DNA of 64,000 nucleotides, from the NCBI RefSeq assembly GCF_003386235.1, contig NZ_QRDZ01000012.1:124001-188000 (forward strand), read 5' to 3'. Under the pieces are notes generated by a model that worked only from the letters and a program-made list of their open reading frames with translations, was not told the origin of the DNA and made no database searches. Position 1 is the stretch's first letter; the number at the start of each line of letters is the position of its first letter. Both the position numbers and the translations under genes were made by a program. This document shows positions 1 to 8,831 of this stretch, piece after piece. The stretch is from Cohnella phaseoli (GTDB taxonomy: Bacteria > Bacillota > Bacilli > Paenibacillales > Paenibacillaceae).

Positions 1-1
1 C

Positions 2-1066
2 ATGCGCGCTATCGGGCGTATCGCTTGGTATGGCGTATTTATCTTATCTATACTATCCTTCTCGACGCTATCCGGCTGCGGAGGCGGCGGGAAGAAGCAA
101 AGCGCTTCGGGAGCTTCCCCGGTAAAAGGGGACGTCACGCTTGTGCTCGGAGCATACTCGGTGGCTAAAGACGCGCTGCAGGAGATTATTCCCGCGTTTA
201 CGGTTCACTGGCAGGAGGTTGCGGGTCAGACAGTCTCGTTCCAGGAATCGTACGAAGCTTCGGGCACGCAGACCCGTTCGATCATCGGCGGTTTCGATGC
301 GGACGTGACGCTGCTTGCGCTCGAAGGGGATGTCGATAAGCTGGTGAATGCCGGTCTTGTGTCCCCCGAATGGAACGGGGATCGGACGAAGGGAATGATT
401 ACTCGCTCGATCGTCGTACTGGGCACGAGAAAAGGCAACCCGCTCGGCATCCGGGATTTCGACGATTTGACGAAGCCCGGCGTCAAGGTGCTGTATCCGA
501 ATCCGAAAACGTCGGGAGGCGCCCAGTGGGACATTAACGCCATCTACGGAGCAGGTCTTAAGAAAGCGGAGCTAGCGACCGGATCGAAGGACGCCGCGGC
601 AGGCAAACAATTCCTCGTCGACGTGCACCGCAACATCGAATCGATGGACAAGAGCGGGCGGGCTTCGATGGCCGCTTTCGAATACGGAGTGGGCGACGTT
701 ATCGTCACCTATGAGAACGAACTGCTGGCGCGCATCGCCAAGGGAGTAGAATATGACATCGTGGTTCCTCCTAGCACGATCCTGATCGAGAATCCCGCGG
801 CAGTCGTGGACCGCAATGCCGATCGTCACGGCGTGAGGGAGGTCGCGGATGCGTTCGTCGAATACCTCTATTCGAATGAGGCGCAGACTCTGTTCGCCAA
901 GCACGGCTTCCGTCCGGTGAACGAAACGCTTGCCGCACAGATGGAAGACCGCTATCCGCAGCCGCCGGAGCTGTTCACGATCGATTACTTGGGCGGCTGG
1001 GACGGGGTCAAGGACACGCTGTATTCCAAGCGGGGAATTTGGTATCAGGTGCTAGCCGGACAATAG
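2..1066 (+). CDS. Sulfate/thiosulfate-type ABC transporter substrate-binding lipoprotein
   Basis: This is probably the extracellular receptor of a sulfate (or related oxyanion) ABC importer. The N-terminus is a lipoprotein signal with lipobox LSGC (Cys26), followed by a Gly/Ser-rich linker. The segment NPKTSGGAQW near residue 163 is the hallmark motif of the Sbp/CysP family, and the length of 354 residues fits that family. The gene begins two bases into the window, so an earlier start and the ribosome binding site cannot be assessed. No permease or ATPase gene follows; a terminator and an unrelated gene come next, so any partner genes must lie upstream or elsewhere. The family is clear; the exact ligand is inferred. 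Confidence 0.82.
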   Translation: MRAIGRIAWYGVFILSILSFSTLSGCGGGGKKQSASGASPVKGDVTLVLGAYSVAKDALQEIIPAFTVHWQEVAGQTVSFQESYEASGTQTRSIIGGFDADVTLLALEGDVDKLVNAGLVSPEWNGDRTKGMITRSIVVLGTRKGNPLGIRDFDDLTKPGVKVLYPNPKTSGGAQWDINAIYGAGLKKAELATGSKDAAAGKQFLVDVHRNIESMDKSGRASMAAFEYGVGDVIVTYENELLARIAKGVEYDIVVPPSTILIENPAAVVDRNADRHGVREVADAFVEYLYSNEAQTLFAKHGFRPVNETLAAQMEDRYPQPPELFTIDYLGGWDGVKDTLYSKRGIWYQVLAGQ

Positions 1067-1082
1067 AATGCGCGAAATCGGT

Positions 1083-1131
1083 AAAAAACAGCTTTAGTGG
1101 GAATGCTATGCACCGCTGGGCTGTTTTTTTT
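1083..1131 (+). terminator. Intrinsic terminator after the sulfate-binding gene
   Basis: The arms AAAAAACAGC (1083-1092) and GCTGTTTTTT (1120-1129) form a perfect stem that runs into a T-tract, 16 bases after the stop codon. This is a standard Rho-independent terminator, and its A-tract may also let it work on the other strand. Confidence 0.8.
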
Positions 1132-1139
1132 GTTATAAT
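1131..1139 (+). promoter_or_regulatory. Extended -10 promoter element for the GNAT gene
   Basis: TGTTATAAT combines a perfect -10 hexamer (TATAAT, 1134-1139) with the upstream TG of an extended -10 element. It directly follows the terminator and lies about 45 bases before the TTG start at 1185. No convincing -35 hexamer is visible, which is tolerated by extended -10 promoters. Confidence 0.45.
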
Positions 1140-1184
1140 TATGGCGTAGGAACGGAATTGTGCAGCCCATAGGAGGATTAACCT

Positions 1185-2156
1185 TTGCAGAGACCAACCA
1201 CGATACGCATTATGCTCATGATTCTTTATCTTAAGCTCGTATTGCTTCTCATGAACGTTGGAACGATCGTCTTTAATCCTGGTTCCCTGAACGAAATCGA
1301 CGAAGCGCAGAGAAGTACGTTTATCACTGCGATTACCATTCTTACGACGGTGTCGATTGCTTGTATAGCCGGCATGATTTTGACGATCAATAAGAAAAAA
1401 TATTGGCCCACGCTGCTCATTGCCTTTGTACTCTTGATTTGCTCCACCATGATGAACCAGCTGCACTCGATGATGACGACCCTTATCATCGTGATGTTCC
1501 TGTTCAGATCGTCTCGCGAATACTTCCGCGGCGTATACGTCGCTCCGCCTTCCCCGCGAGCCAAAGCCGCCGCGACGGCTAAGTCGGAGTCGACGGAGGA
1601 CGAGGAGTCCGAGAAGGCGGCGTTGGCCGAGCCGGACGAAGCGCCTGCCGCACCGCTCGTCAAGCTGAAGAAGGAGCCGGAAGTAAGCATTCGCGCCGCG
1701 ACGCCGCAGGATGCGAACACGGTATTTTCGCTGATGATCATGGCCTTCGAGGAATATCGCTCGGCGATCCCGCCTTCGAGCGCATTGGCGGAGACGGAGG
1801 AGTCGGTCGAGGAGGCGCTGCGCAGCGGCAGCGAATCGGCTGTGCTGCTGTACGAGGACGATACAGCGGTGGCTATGGCTCGCTTCAAATATGAAAACGA
1901 GGCCATCTGCTTCTTCCGCTTGTCGGTTGTACCGCATCGTCGCAGAAGGGGCTACGCCAGACAGCTCGTGAAATGGATCGAGAAGGAAGGCGTGGCCAAC
2001 GGCAAGACGATCAGCCGCTGCAAAGTCCGCCAATCGGTGCAGAACAATCTGGTGTTGTACCAGAATATGGACTACGAGATTGTCGATCAGGAGCTGATTG
2101 TCCGTCCTGAGGGAACGGTTAAGGCGCTGACGATGGAGAAGAAGCTTTGGGAGTAG
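1185..2156 (+). CDS. GNAT-family N-acetyltransferase with N-terminal membrane domain
   Basis: The first 110 residues hold about three hydrophobic segments (near 8-27, 42-65 and 72-100), then a charged Ala/Glu/Lys linker (about 120-165). A C-terminal GNAT domain follows (about 165-323) with the acetyl-CoA loop region FRLSVVPHRRRRGYARQLV, which matches the R/Q-x-x-G-x-G/A motif. The TTG start is chosen because AGGAGG lies eight bases upstream (1171-1176). This is a membrane-tethered acetyltransferase of unknown acceptor. It is transcribed from its own probable promoter and is followed by a hairpin terminator. The fusion of a membrane domain to GNAT is uncommon; the acceptor could be a small molecule or a protein. 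Confidence 0.75.
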   Translation: MQRPTTIRIMLMILYLKLVLLLMNVGTIVFNPGSLNEIDEAQRSTFITAITILTTVSIACIAGMILTINKKKYWPTLLIAFVLLICSTMMNQLHSMMTTLIIVMFLFRSSREYFRGVYVAPPSPRAKAAATAKSESTEDEESEKAALAEPDEAPAAPLVKLKKEPEVSIRAATPQDANTVFSLMIMAFEEYRSAIPPSSALAETEESVEEALRSGSESAVLLYEDDTAVAMARFKYENEAICFFRLSVVPHRRRRGYARQLVKWIEKEGVANGKTISRCKVRQSVQNNLVLYQNMDYEIVDQELIVRPEGTVKALTMEKKLWE

Positions 2157-2172
2157 AAGGATGACAACGACG

Positions 2173-2206
2173 GCTCGCCGATCCTCGGATCGTGCGGGCT
2201 TTTGTT
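2173..2206 (+). terminator. Terminator or attenuator hairpin before the Tet(M)-like gene
   Basis: GCTCGCCGATCC (2173-2184) pairs with GGATCGTGCGGGC (2187-2199) with one bulged T, and a TTTTGTT tract follows. It ends 28 bases before the start codon of the next gene, so it can terminate the GNAT transcript and, if transcription reads through, act as an attenuator for the GTPase gene. Confidence 0.65.
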
Positions 2207-2234
2207 CCTATTCATGGGAAATACGGAGGACCAT

Positions 2235-4262
2235 ATGCGGAATGTCGGGATATTCGCTCACGTCGACGCCGGCAAAACGACGACGACGGAGCAGATGCTG
2301 TATCGTAGCGGACGAATTCGCGCCTTGGGCAGCGTAGACGACGGCACGGCGCAGACGGATTGGCTGGAGGTTGAACGGACAAGAGGAATATCGGTGCGTT
2401 CCGCCGTGACTAGATTCGAATGGAAGAGCGTTCAGATTAATCTGGTGGATACTCCGGGGCACGCCGATTTTCTCTCCGAGGTGGAGCGTTCTCTGCGGGT
2501 AATGGACGGCGCGGTGCTGATCGTGTCGGCTGTAGAGGGCGTGCAGGCTCAGACGGAGGTCATCTGGCAGGCGCTCAGAGACTTGAACATTCCGACGCTG
2601 CTCTATATCAACAAGCTGGATCGAATAGGCGCGGAGCCTGATCGGGTGCTGGAAGAGATTCGCCGACTGCTGTCGCCGGACGCAATTCCAGTGCAAAGCT
2701 TCGTAGGGGTCGAAGGAGAGTTCGCGGGCTCGATTGAGCTGCTTCAAGCTGACGGAGGAGGGACAGCGGACTCGCTCAGGCCGGTGCAGGCCCGCGTGGA
2801 CGGCGAGGACGCTTGGCCGAAGCGGGCGCACGAGGATCGGACACGACTGGCGGAGAAAATTGCCGAGCGGAACGACGCGCTGCTGGAACGGTATTTTGAA
2901 CAAGGGGGGTTGGACGATGCCGAGGTGATAGCGCCGTTAAAGGACGGCGTTCGATCCTGCGAGCTGTTCCCCGTTCTGTACGGAGCGTCCGGCCGCGGCA
3001 TCGGCGTGGACGTTTTAATGGATGCGATCGTCGGGCTGCTGCCTGCCCCGGGTGGGAAGGAAGAAATGCCGCTGTCCGGCGTCGTGTTTAAGCTCGATAA
3101 AGATTCGACAATGGGCAGGCTCGCTTACGTTCGTTTGTATGGCGGCGTTCTTCGCAACCGGGATACGGCTCGCAATCATTCGTTGAATATCGAAGAGAAA
3201 GTGACGCAAATTCGTAAAATGGACGGGCAGCGCAGCGAGGACGTAGGCATTCTGAAGGCTGGGGATATTGCCGTCGTCTGCGGGTGGAGCCGGGCGAGGA
3301 TCGGGGATATTATCGGCTCCGAGGAAGGGGTTCCAGGGGTCAGAAGATTGGCCGAGCCGCTGCTTACCGTACAGGCGCATTGGCGGAATGAAGCGGAATA
3401 TCCGGCCGTTGTCGCCGCGATGCAGGAGCTGGCGGACGAGGATCCGTATTTGGACGTGCAGTGGCTGCAGGAGGATCGGGAGCTGCACTTGCGAGTAATG
3501 GGACCGATTCAGGTAGAGGTGCTAGGGCAAATGCTGCTGAGCCGCTTCGGACTTGTCGTGGACTTCGGCGAGCCGTCCGTGATCTACAAGGAGACGCCGG
3601 CTCGCAAGGGAGAAGGCTTCGTCGCCTATACGATGCCGAAGCCCTGCTGGGCGATTCTCCGATTCGTGATTGAGCCGGGAGAGCGGGGGAGCGGGCTGCA
3701 GTATCATTCGGTCGTTCGCCCGGAAAGGCTGCTGGACAGCTATCAGAACGAGGTGGCCAGACGCGTGCCGGAGGCGCTGGAGCAAGGGCTGAAGGGCTGG
3801 CCGGTCACCGATCTGAAGGTGACGCTGATCGAGGGCGAGCACCATGTCTGGCACACGCATCCGCTCGATTTCGTCGTGGCAACTCCGATGGGGATTATGG
3901 ACGGCTTGGCGAATACGGGGACGATTTTGCTGGAGCCGATGCTGCGGTTCCGACTGTCGACGCCCGAGGAGTTCGGCGGCAAGCTGATGAGCGAGCTGTC
4001 CGTCATGCGGGGAGAGTTCGATATGCCGGTCGTGCGTCAAGGCCGCATGGAGCTCGAAGGACGGCTCCCCGTCGCGACTTCGCTGGATTTTCCGGCCCGT
4101 CTGGGTTCGATGACCAGGGGGAGAGGGACGTTAACGACGTACTTCGACGGCTATCAGGTGTGTCCTCCCGACGTGCAAGCGGAGAGAACGAGACGCGGAG
4201 TTAATCCGCTCGATACGTCCAAATATATTTTGGCGACTCGCAAGGCTTTGTCGATGGGGTGA
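2235..4262 (+). CDS. Tet(M)/OtrA-like ribosomal protection GTPase
   Basis: This is an EF-G-like translational GTPase of the tetracycline ribosomal-protection group (675 residues; Tet(M) is about 639). Visible motifs are the P-loop AHVDAGKTT just after the start, switch I RTRGISVRSAV, the G3 motif DTPGHADF and the G4 motif NKLD, followed by domain II (about 270-360), the EF-G-like domains, and a C-terminal region rich in Arg/Thr (RGRGTLTTYFDGYQ) where the protection tip is expected. The ATG at 2235 is preferred over an in-frame TTG at 2202 because GGAGG sits at 2225-2229. Family members release tetracycline from the ribosome, but distant chromosomal members are not all resistance factors, so resistance is an inference. 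A hairpin precedes the start. Confidence 0.75.
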   Translation: MRNVGIFAHVDAGKTTTTEQMLYRSGRIRALGSVDDGTAQTDWLEVERTRGISVRSAVTRFEWKSVQINLVDTPGHADFLSEVERSLRVMDGAVLIVSAVEGVQAQTEVIWQALRDLNIPTLLYINKLDRIGAEPDRVLEEIRRLLSPDAIPVQSFVGVEGEFAGSIELLQADGGGTADSLRPVQARVDGEDAWPKRAHEDRTRLAEKIAERNDALLERYFEQGGLDDAEVIAPLKDGVRSCELFPVLYGASGRGIGVDVLMDAIVGLLPAPGGKEEMPLSGVVFKLDKDSTMGRLAYVRLYGGVLRNRDTARNHSLNIEEKVTQIRKMDGQRSEDVGILKAGDIAVVCGWSRARIGDIIGSEEGVPGVRRLAEPLLTVQAHWRNEAEYPAVVAAMQELADEDPYLDVQWLQEDRELHLRVMGPIQVEVLGQMLLSRFGLVVDFGEPSVIYKETPARKGEGFVAYTMPKPCWAILRFVIEPGERGSGLQYHSVVRPERLLDSYQNEVARRVPEALEQGLKGWPVTDLKVTLIEGEHHVWHTHPLDFVVATPMGIMDGLANTGTILLEPMLRFRLSTPEEFGGKLMSELSVMRGEFDMPVVRQGRMELEGRLPVATSLDFPARLGSMTRGRGTLTTYFDGYQVCPPDVQAERTRRGVNPLDTSKYILATRKALSMG

Positions 4263-4387
4263 CTCGCGCAGCTTTCGAGAGGAATCTAGCCGAACGGTTT
4301 ACTTCCGCGGATTGGGTATAGTAGAATCGGAATACCGAATCAGAGGCCTGCGGATCATTCGCCGGCATCGGAAGGAAGCGAGTCATC

Positions 4388-6007
4388 ATGTATAGTCTTC
4401 TCATCGTAGACGATGAATTTTATGCGGTTAACGGCATCAAATCGGGGTTGGACTGGTCGGTCATGGGCTTCTCGGCTGTCTATGAAGCCTATGACGGCGC
4501 TATGGCTCAAGAGGTGATCGGCAATCATACGATCGATGTCATGATTTGCGATATTGAGATGCCCGGCAGCAGCGGCTTGGAATTGCTGGAATGGATCAAT
4601 GAGCGGGGATATCCGATCGAGACGATATTTCTGACGTGCCACTCCAATTTCTCATATGCGCAGAAGGCGCTGCAGTTGGGCAGCTTGAACTATTTGGTCA
4701 AACCTGTCGACTTCATCGAGCTGGAAAGCATTGTTGTGAAAGCGCTTAACAATGTCGTTCGCGAACAGGAAGCGAGCCATGTCCAGAAGGAATACCATAA
4801 ATATTTGGAGCTGTGGGAAGCTAGAAGGCCGCTTATGCTCGAGAGATTCTGGCAGGAGCTGCTGGACCACCGAAGCCGACCCGCCGACGGCTGGATCGAC
4901 CGCGAGCTGGCCGGTTACGGTACGGAGCTCACGAAGGAGTCCCGCGTATTCCCGGTGTTAGTAAGCATCGAACGCTGGCACAAGGAAATCGATACCCGCG
5001 ATGAGGAGATTATGGAGTATGCGCTGCGCAGCGCCGCGAAGGAGATCATTTTGGCGGAACGGCCGGGGATCGTCTTTCAGGACCGCGAAGGGATGATCGT
5101 CATTCTGGCTTACGGCGGCGGAGGAGAACGGACGATCCGGCAATGGATCGCGGATTGCGAAGCTTTCGTCCAAGCTTGCGCCGAATACTTTTTCAGCACG
5201 GTTACTTGTTATTTGGGCAAAGAGACGGAAGTCCGGCAGCTGGGAGCGATGTACGGAGCGCTGCAGTATGCGGAGCAAAACAATGTTAGGCGCAACCGGC
5301 AAATCGTCTGTTATGTCGAGGATGCCTCCGGTCAGGCAGGGGTAACGGATGCGTTGCCGGACTTTTACGAGTGGGCGGAGCTGCTGGAGCCGGGGAGAAT
5401 CGAGCCGCTGCGCGAACGCGTACGCGATTTTTTCGTTCGGCTGGAGCGGGAGGCGGGGCTGACGGTCGCGACGCTTCACGCGTTCTACCACGGAATGCTC
5501 CAAATGGTGCACTATCTCCTGCACAAGAAAAGGACGGCGGCTCCCCGGCTTCAAGGCGGCCAACTGTTGGACAAAGACGCGGCTACCCGTTCGATTCTCG
5601 ATTTGCAGGCATGGGCGGAGCAAGTGTTGGAAACCTACGAGGAAGCGATTCAATCCGGACAGCAGGACGAATCGCCGATCGATAAGGCCAAACGGTTTAT
5701 CGGCGAGCATCTGAAGGAGGAGGTAAGCCGGGAGCAAATTGCCGATCACGTCTTCCTGAACCCGGGCTACTTGTCTCGGCTGTTCAAGAAGGAGACGGGG
5801 GAATCGCTGTCGGATTACATTCTGAGGGAGCGGATGGCGTTGGCCCAGAACGCGCTCGCTTATTCGGACGAGCCGATCAGCAAAGTCGCGCGCTCGCTGG
5901 GGTATAACAGCCTCTCTTATTTCGGGAAAACGTTCAAAAGGTTTCACGGAATGAATCCCCAGGATTATCGCAAGAGCATCGACGCCGGGAACGGGCTCCT
6001 CCCATGA
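4388..6007 (+). CDS. YesN-type response regulator, locus A (receiver + AraC HTH)
   Basis: This 539-residue protein has an N-terminal receiver domain with the acidic pair DD (residues 8-9), the phosphoacceptor Asp55 in ICDIEMPG and the conserved Lys in VKPVD. A long variable middle region follows, then a C-terminal AraC/XylS double helix-turn-helix (about 438-535; LNPGYLSRLFKKETG and SLGYNSLSYFGKTFK). It is the first gene of locus A and its stop overlaps the kinase start by four bases (ATGA), so the two are translationally coupled. It probably activates the permease and binding-protein genes that start at 7911. The regulator-first order differs from the other four loci here. Confidence 0.9.
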   Translation: MYSLLIVDDEFYAVNGIKSGLDWSVMGFSAVYEAYDGAMAQEVIGNHTIDVMICDIEMPGSSGLELLEWINERGYPIETIFLTCHSNFSYAQKALQLGSLNYLVKPVDFIELESIVVKALNNVVREQEASHVQKEYHKYLELWEARRPLMLERFWQELLDHRSRPADGWIDRELAGYGTELTKESRVFPVLVSIERWHKEIDTRDEEIMEYALRSAAKEIILAERPGIVFQDREGMIVILAYGGGGERTIRQWIADCEAFVQACAEYFFSTVTCYLGKETEVRQLGAMYGALQYAEQNNVRRNRQIVCYVEDASGQAGVTDALPDFYEWAELLEPGRIEPLRERVRDFFVRLEREAGLTVATLHAFYHGMLQMVHYLLHKKRTAAPRLQGGQLLDKDAATRSILDLQAWAEQVLETYEEAIQSGQQDESPIDKAKRFIGEHLKEEVSREQIADHVFLNPGYLSRLFKKETGESLSDYILRERMALAQNALAYSDEPISKVARSLGYNSLSYFGKTFKRFHGMNPQDYRKSIDAGNGLLP

Positions 6008-7740
6008 AGAGGCAGCGTTCGCTAAGCGCCAAACTCGTCGTAGCTTTTATTGCCGTGGCTATCCCGTTCCTCCTGTTCCTCGTCTATATTAATCGGTACG
6101 CGATGGACGTCGTGAGGACCCAGGTAGCGGAATCCCAGCTCAGTCTGCTGAGAATGCATGCCAACGATATGGACGGAACGCTGACCCAGGTCGATCACTA
6201 TTTGCTGAGCTCGGCTTTTCAGCATGCGGGTATTACATCTCTGATGCTTAACGCTCCCGACAGCGACGAGTACACGCTGACCCGAATTCAAGTATTGAAT
6301 CAGTTGAACAGAGATTTGGTCCATTACAACCGGGTTGGCATGCTGTTCGCCTATGCGGCCTTGAACGAAGATTTGATGACGTCGGAGCCGAATCGCAACG
6401 TCCCCAAAGCGATCAGAGAGCAGCTGGCCGAGACGATGAGGACGCTAAATGCGCACGATGCATACTTGCAAACCTGGAGCGCAATAACCTTCAACGGCGA
6501 GCCGTGGCTGATGCGCGTGGAGAAGAACGATTTCAACGTCTATACGGGCGCTTTGATCCGCGTGGCCACTTTGATGGAGCCGATTCGCAGCGTCATGGCC
6601 GAGGGCTCGGCACAGGTTCTTCTCTTGAACGACTCGGGCGAGCTGCTGTCCTCCGGATTGGCCGATCCGCCGTCGACGGAGGAACGGCTGCGCCTGTTGG
6701 GCGGCTCCGACAAGCCTTACGAGACGATCGCCTTCGATCGGGAGGAGATGCTCGTCGTCACGAACGCTTCGCAGCAGTCGGACACCCGGCTTGTCGTCCT
6801 GATCCCCGAGTCGCAGCTTCTTAAACGACTCGTTACGTTCCAGACGATCATCAAGCTGGCTCCGCTGGCGGCGGCGCTCTTGCTGCTGCTTCTGCTGTTT
6901 TTCTTGAGAGGGGTCGTGCTCAAGCCGACTGCGCAATTGGTCAGAGGGATGAGAAGGATTAAGGACGGAGACCTGATCTATCGACTGGAGCCTTCCGCCT
7001 CGAAGGAATTCGGCCTGATCACGGACAATTTCAATGCGATGGCCTCGGAGATCAAGGATTTGAAAATTCACGTATACGAGGAGCAGCTGAGATTAAACAA
7101 GGCGGAGATCAAGCAGCTTCAGCTGCAAATTCATCCCCATTTTCTCCTGAATTCACTCAATGTCGTCTTTCATCTGGTCGAATCCCGCGAGACCAAGCTT
7201 GCCCAGCGAATGATCCGGTACATTATGAACTACTTCCGGTTCGTGACTCGCACCTCGGTCCCCTTCGTCCGGTTGGAGGAGGAGATCGAGCATATCTCTA
7301 CGTATTTGGAGATTCAGAAGATGAGATTTCCCAACTTTCTCGACTTTGAGATTGCGGCGGACGGCGATCTGAAGGACTACTTGCTGCCGCCGGTCCTGTT
7401 TCAGCCGTTCGTGGAGAATGCGATCATTCACGGGTTCCGCATTCGCAATCAACGATTTGTAATCCGGATCTCCGCGGAGAAAGACCCGGAGAGCCCGGAT
7501 GGCGGGCTCGTCATTCGAATTGCGGATAACGGGACGGGATTTACGGAGGAGCAACTGGAGAAATTCGGGAGCGCAAGCTTTAAGCAGGATCACGAGCATC
7601 TGGGTATCGGCAACGTGTATGATCGCTTGCGCATGAACTACGGGGAGCGCGCTAAGCTTCTTTTCGACAATCTGCCCGACGGCGGAGCTGAGGTCGCTCT
7701 GCGCCTGCCGCTACAAACCGTTGCGCCAACTTCCGGATAA
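6004..7740 (+). CDS. YesM-type sensor histidine kinase, locus A
   Basis: This 578-residue membrane kinase has two membrane segments (about 10-32 and 278-303) that flank an extracellular sensing domain. A HAMP linker follows (about 300-355), then a His_kinase domain with the phosphoacceptor His379 in IHPHFLLNSL, a variant of the usual INPHFLYNTL. The ATPase domain shows the N-box PFVENAIIH, the G1 box ADNGTGF and the G2 box GIGNVYDRL. It overlaps the regulator gene by four bases. It is inferred to sense an extracellular oligosaccharide, or the loaded binding protein, and to phosphorylate Asp55 of the adjacent regulator. A strong terminator follows at once, so the transporter genes are transcribed separately. 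Confidence 0.9.
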   Translation: MKRQRSLSAKLVVAFIAVAIPFLLFLVYINRYAMDVVRTQVAESQLSLLRMHANDMDGTLTQVDHYLLSSAFQHAGITSLMLNAPDSDEYTLTRIQVLNQLNRDLVHYNRVGMLFAYAALNEDLMTSEPNRNVPKAIREQLAETMRTLNAHDAYLQTWSAITFNGEPWLMRVEKNDFNVYTGALIRVATLMEPIRSVMAEGSAQVLLLNDSGELLSSGLADPPSTEERLRLLGGSDKPYETIAFDREEMLVVTNASQQSDTRLVVLIPESQLLKRLVTFQTIIKLAPLAAALLLLLLLFFLRGVVLKPTAQLVRGMRRIKDGDLIYRLEPSASKEFGLITDNFNAMASEIKDLKIHVYEEQLRLNKAEIKQLQLQIHPHFLLNSLNVVFHLVESRETKLAQRMIRYIMNYFRFVTRTSVPFVRLEEEIEHISTYLEIQKMRFPNFLDFEIAADGDLKDYLLPPVLFQPFVENAIIHGFRIRNQRFVIRISAEKDPESPDGGLVIRIADNGTGFTEEQLEKFGSASFKQDHEHLGIGNVYDRLRMNYGERAKLLFDNLPDGGAEVALRLPLQTVAPTSG

Positions 7741-7763
7741 AGCCCCCTGTGCGGGGCTTTTTT
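7741..7763 (+). terminator. Intrinsic terminator after the locus A kinase
   Basis: AGCCCC and GGGGCT form a compact GC-rich stem that starts at the stop codon and runs into TTTTTT. It separates the regulator/kinase transcript from the transporter genes. Confidence 0.85.
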
Positions 7764-7910
7764 GTTGAGCGTAGTCCGAGGCGCGACACAAGTGGGGAGG
7801 AGGCTGAAGGCAGCTGGCCGGCAGGTAACAAAAGTGATAACGGAAGTGACATTTGTGCTACCGGTTCTCGTTTATGATGGGTTCACAGAGAAAATAGGAG
7901 TGAGCCTGAA

Positions 7911-8819
7911 ATGCCTAAAACGTTCGTCAAGCATAGGTCCTTGTGGATCATGGTGCTGCCGGGATTGATCTACTTGCTGATCAACAACTACCTGCCGATG
8001 TTCGGAACCGTCATCGCCTTTAAGGATTTCAACTATACGGACGGACTATGGGGGAGCGCGTGGTCGGGGCTTAAAAATTTTCAGTTTTTATTCGCCACTC
8101 AGGACGCCTATGTGATCACCAGAAACACGCTGCTGTACAATGCGGTGTTTATCGTCTTTAATCTGGTGCTGGCGTTAACCGTCGCGCTGCTGCTGAACGA
8201 GATCAGAAGAAGGGTGCTGCAGAGCGTCTATCAAAGCATACTCCTGCTGCCCTACTTGATCTCCTTCAGTATCGTCGGTTACTTGGTTTACAGCTTTCTG
8301 AGCATGGAGTACGGATTTATCAACACGGCCGTGCTTGAGAAGCTCGGACTGCCGCCCGTCTCCTGGTACATGGAAGCCAAGTACTGGCCGTTCATTCTCG
8401 TTCTGGTTAATGCGTGGAAATACATCGGTTACTCCAGTGTGATCTATCTGGCGGCGATGACGGGCATCAATCAGGAGTATTACGAAGCGGCGAGAATCGA
8501 TGGGGCGAACCGCTGGAAGCAGATGACGAGAATTACGCTTCCGCTCATTAAGCCGGTCATTATCGTGATGATGCTGCTGCTCGTCGGTCGGATTTTCTAC
8601 GCCGATTTCGGATTGTTCTATCAGGTAACGCTGAATACGGGGATCCTGCTGCCGACGACGAATGTCATCGATACGTACGTGTACAGGGCGCTGATTCAGA
8701 CGGGAGACGTCGGAATGTCGTCCGCTGCCGGATTGTTCCAGTCGGTCGTCGGATTTCTGCTCGTCTTCTCCGTCAACCTGTTGATTCGCAAATTCGATCG
8801 GGAAAACGCGTTGTTCTAA
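7911..8819 (+). CDS. ABC sugar permease, LplB type, locus A
   Basis: This integral membrane subunit of a carbohydrate (CUT1) importer has about six membrane segments over 302 residues. The cytoplasmic EAA loop is visible as EAARIDGANRW followed by ITLP, the contact site for the ATPase. The N-terminal segment LIYLLINNYLPMFG and the following FKDFNY are typical of LplB-like permeases, which work with long lipoprotein receptors. It is followed after 12 bases by its partner permease. The substrate is unknown, but the downstream GH28-like enzyme suggests a pectic oligosaccharide. Confidence 0.92.
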   Translation: MPKTFVKHRSLWIMVLPGLIYLLINNYLPMFGTVIAFKDFNYTDGLWGSAWSGLKNFQFLFATQDAYVITRNTLLYNAVFIVFNLVLALTVALLLNEIRRRVLQSVYQSILLLPYLISFSIVGYLVYSFLSMEYGFINTAVLEKLGLPPVSWYMEAKYWPFILVLVNAWKYIGYSSVIYLAAMTGINQEYYEAARIDGANRWKQMTRITLPLIKPVIIVMMLLLVGRIFYADFGLFYQVTLNTGILLPTTNVIDTYVYRALIQTGDVGMSSAAGLFQSVVGFLLVFSVNLLIRKFDRENALF

Positions 8820-8831
8820 GGAGGGAACCTC

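Noticed and set aside
1008..2033. Long minus-strand frame opposite the GNAT gene
   Set aside because: Arg/His-rich composition typical of an antisense shadow, no family motif, and it crosses a terminator.
7836..7851. Possible cre site before the locus A permease gene
   Set aside because: The left half TGATAACG fits but the right half does not (the required CA is missing).
7853..7878. Promoter TTGTGC ... TATGAT before the locus A permease gene
   Set aside because: The spacing is only 14 bp, too short for a sigma-A promoter.
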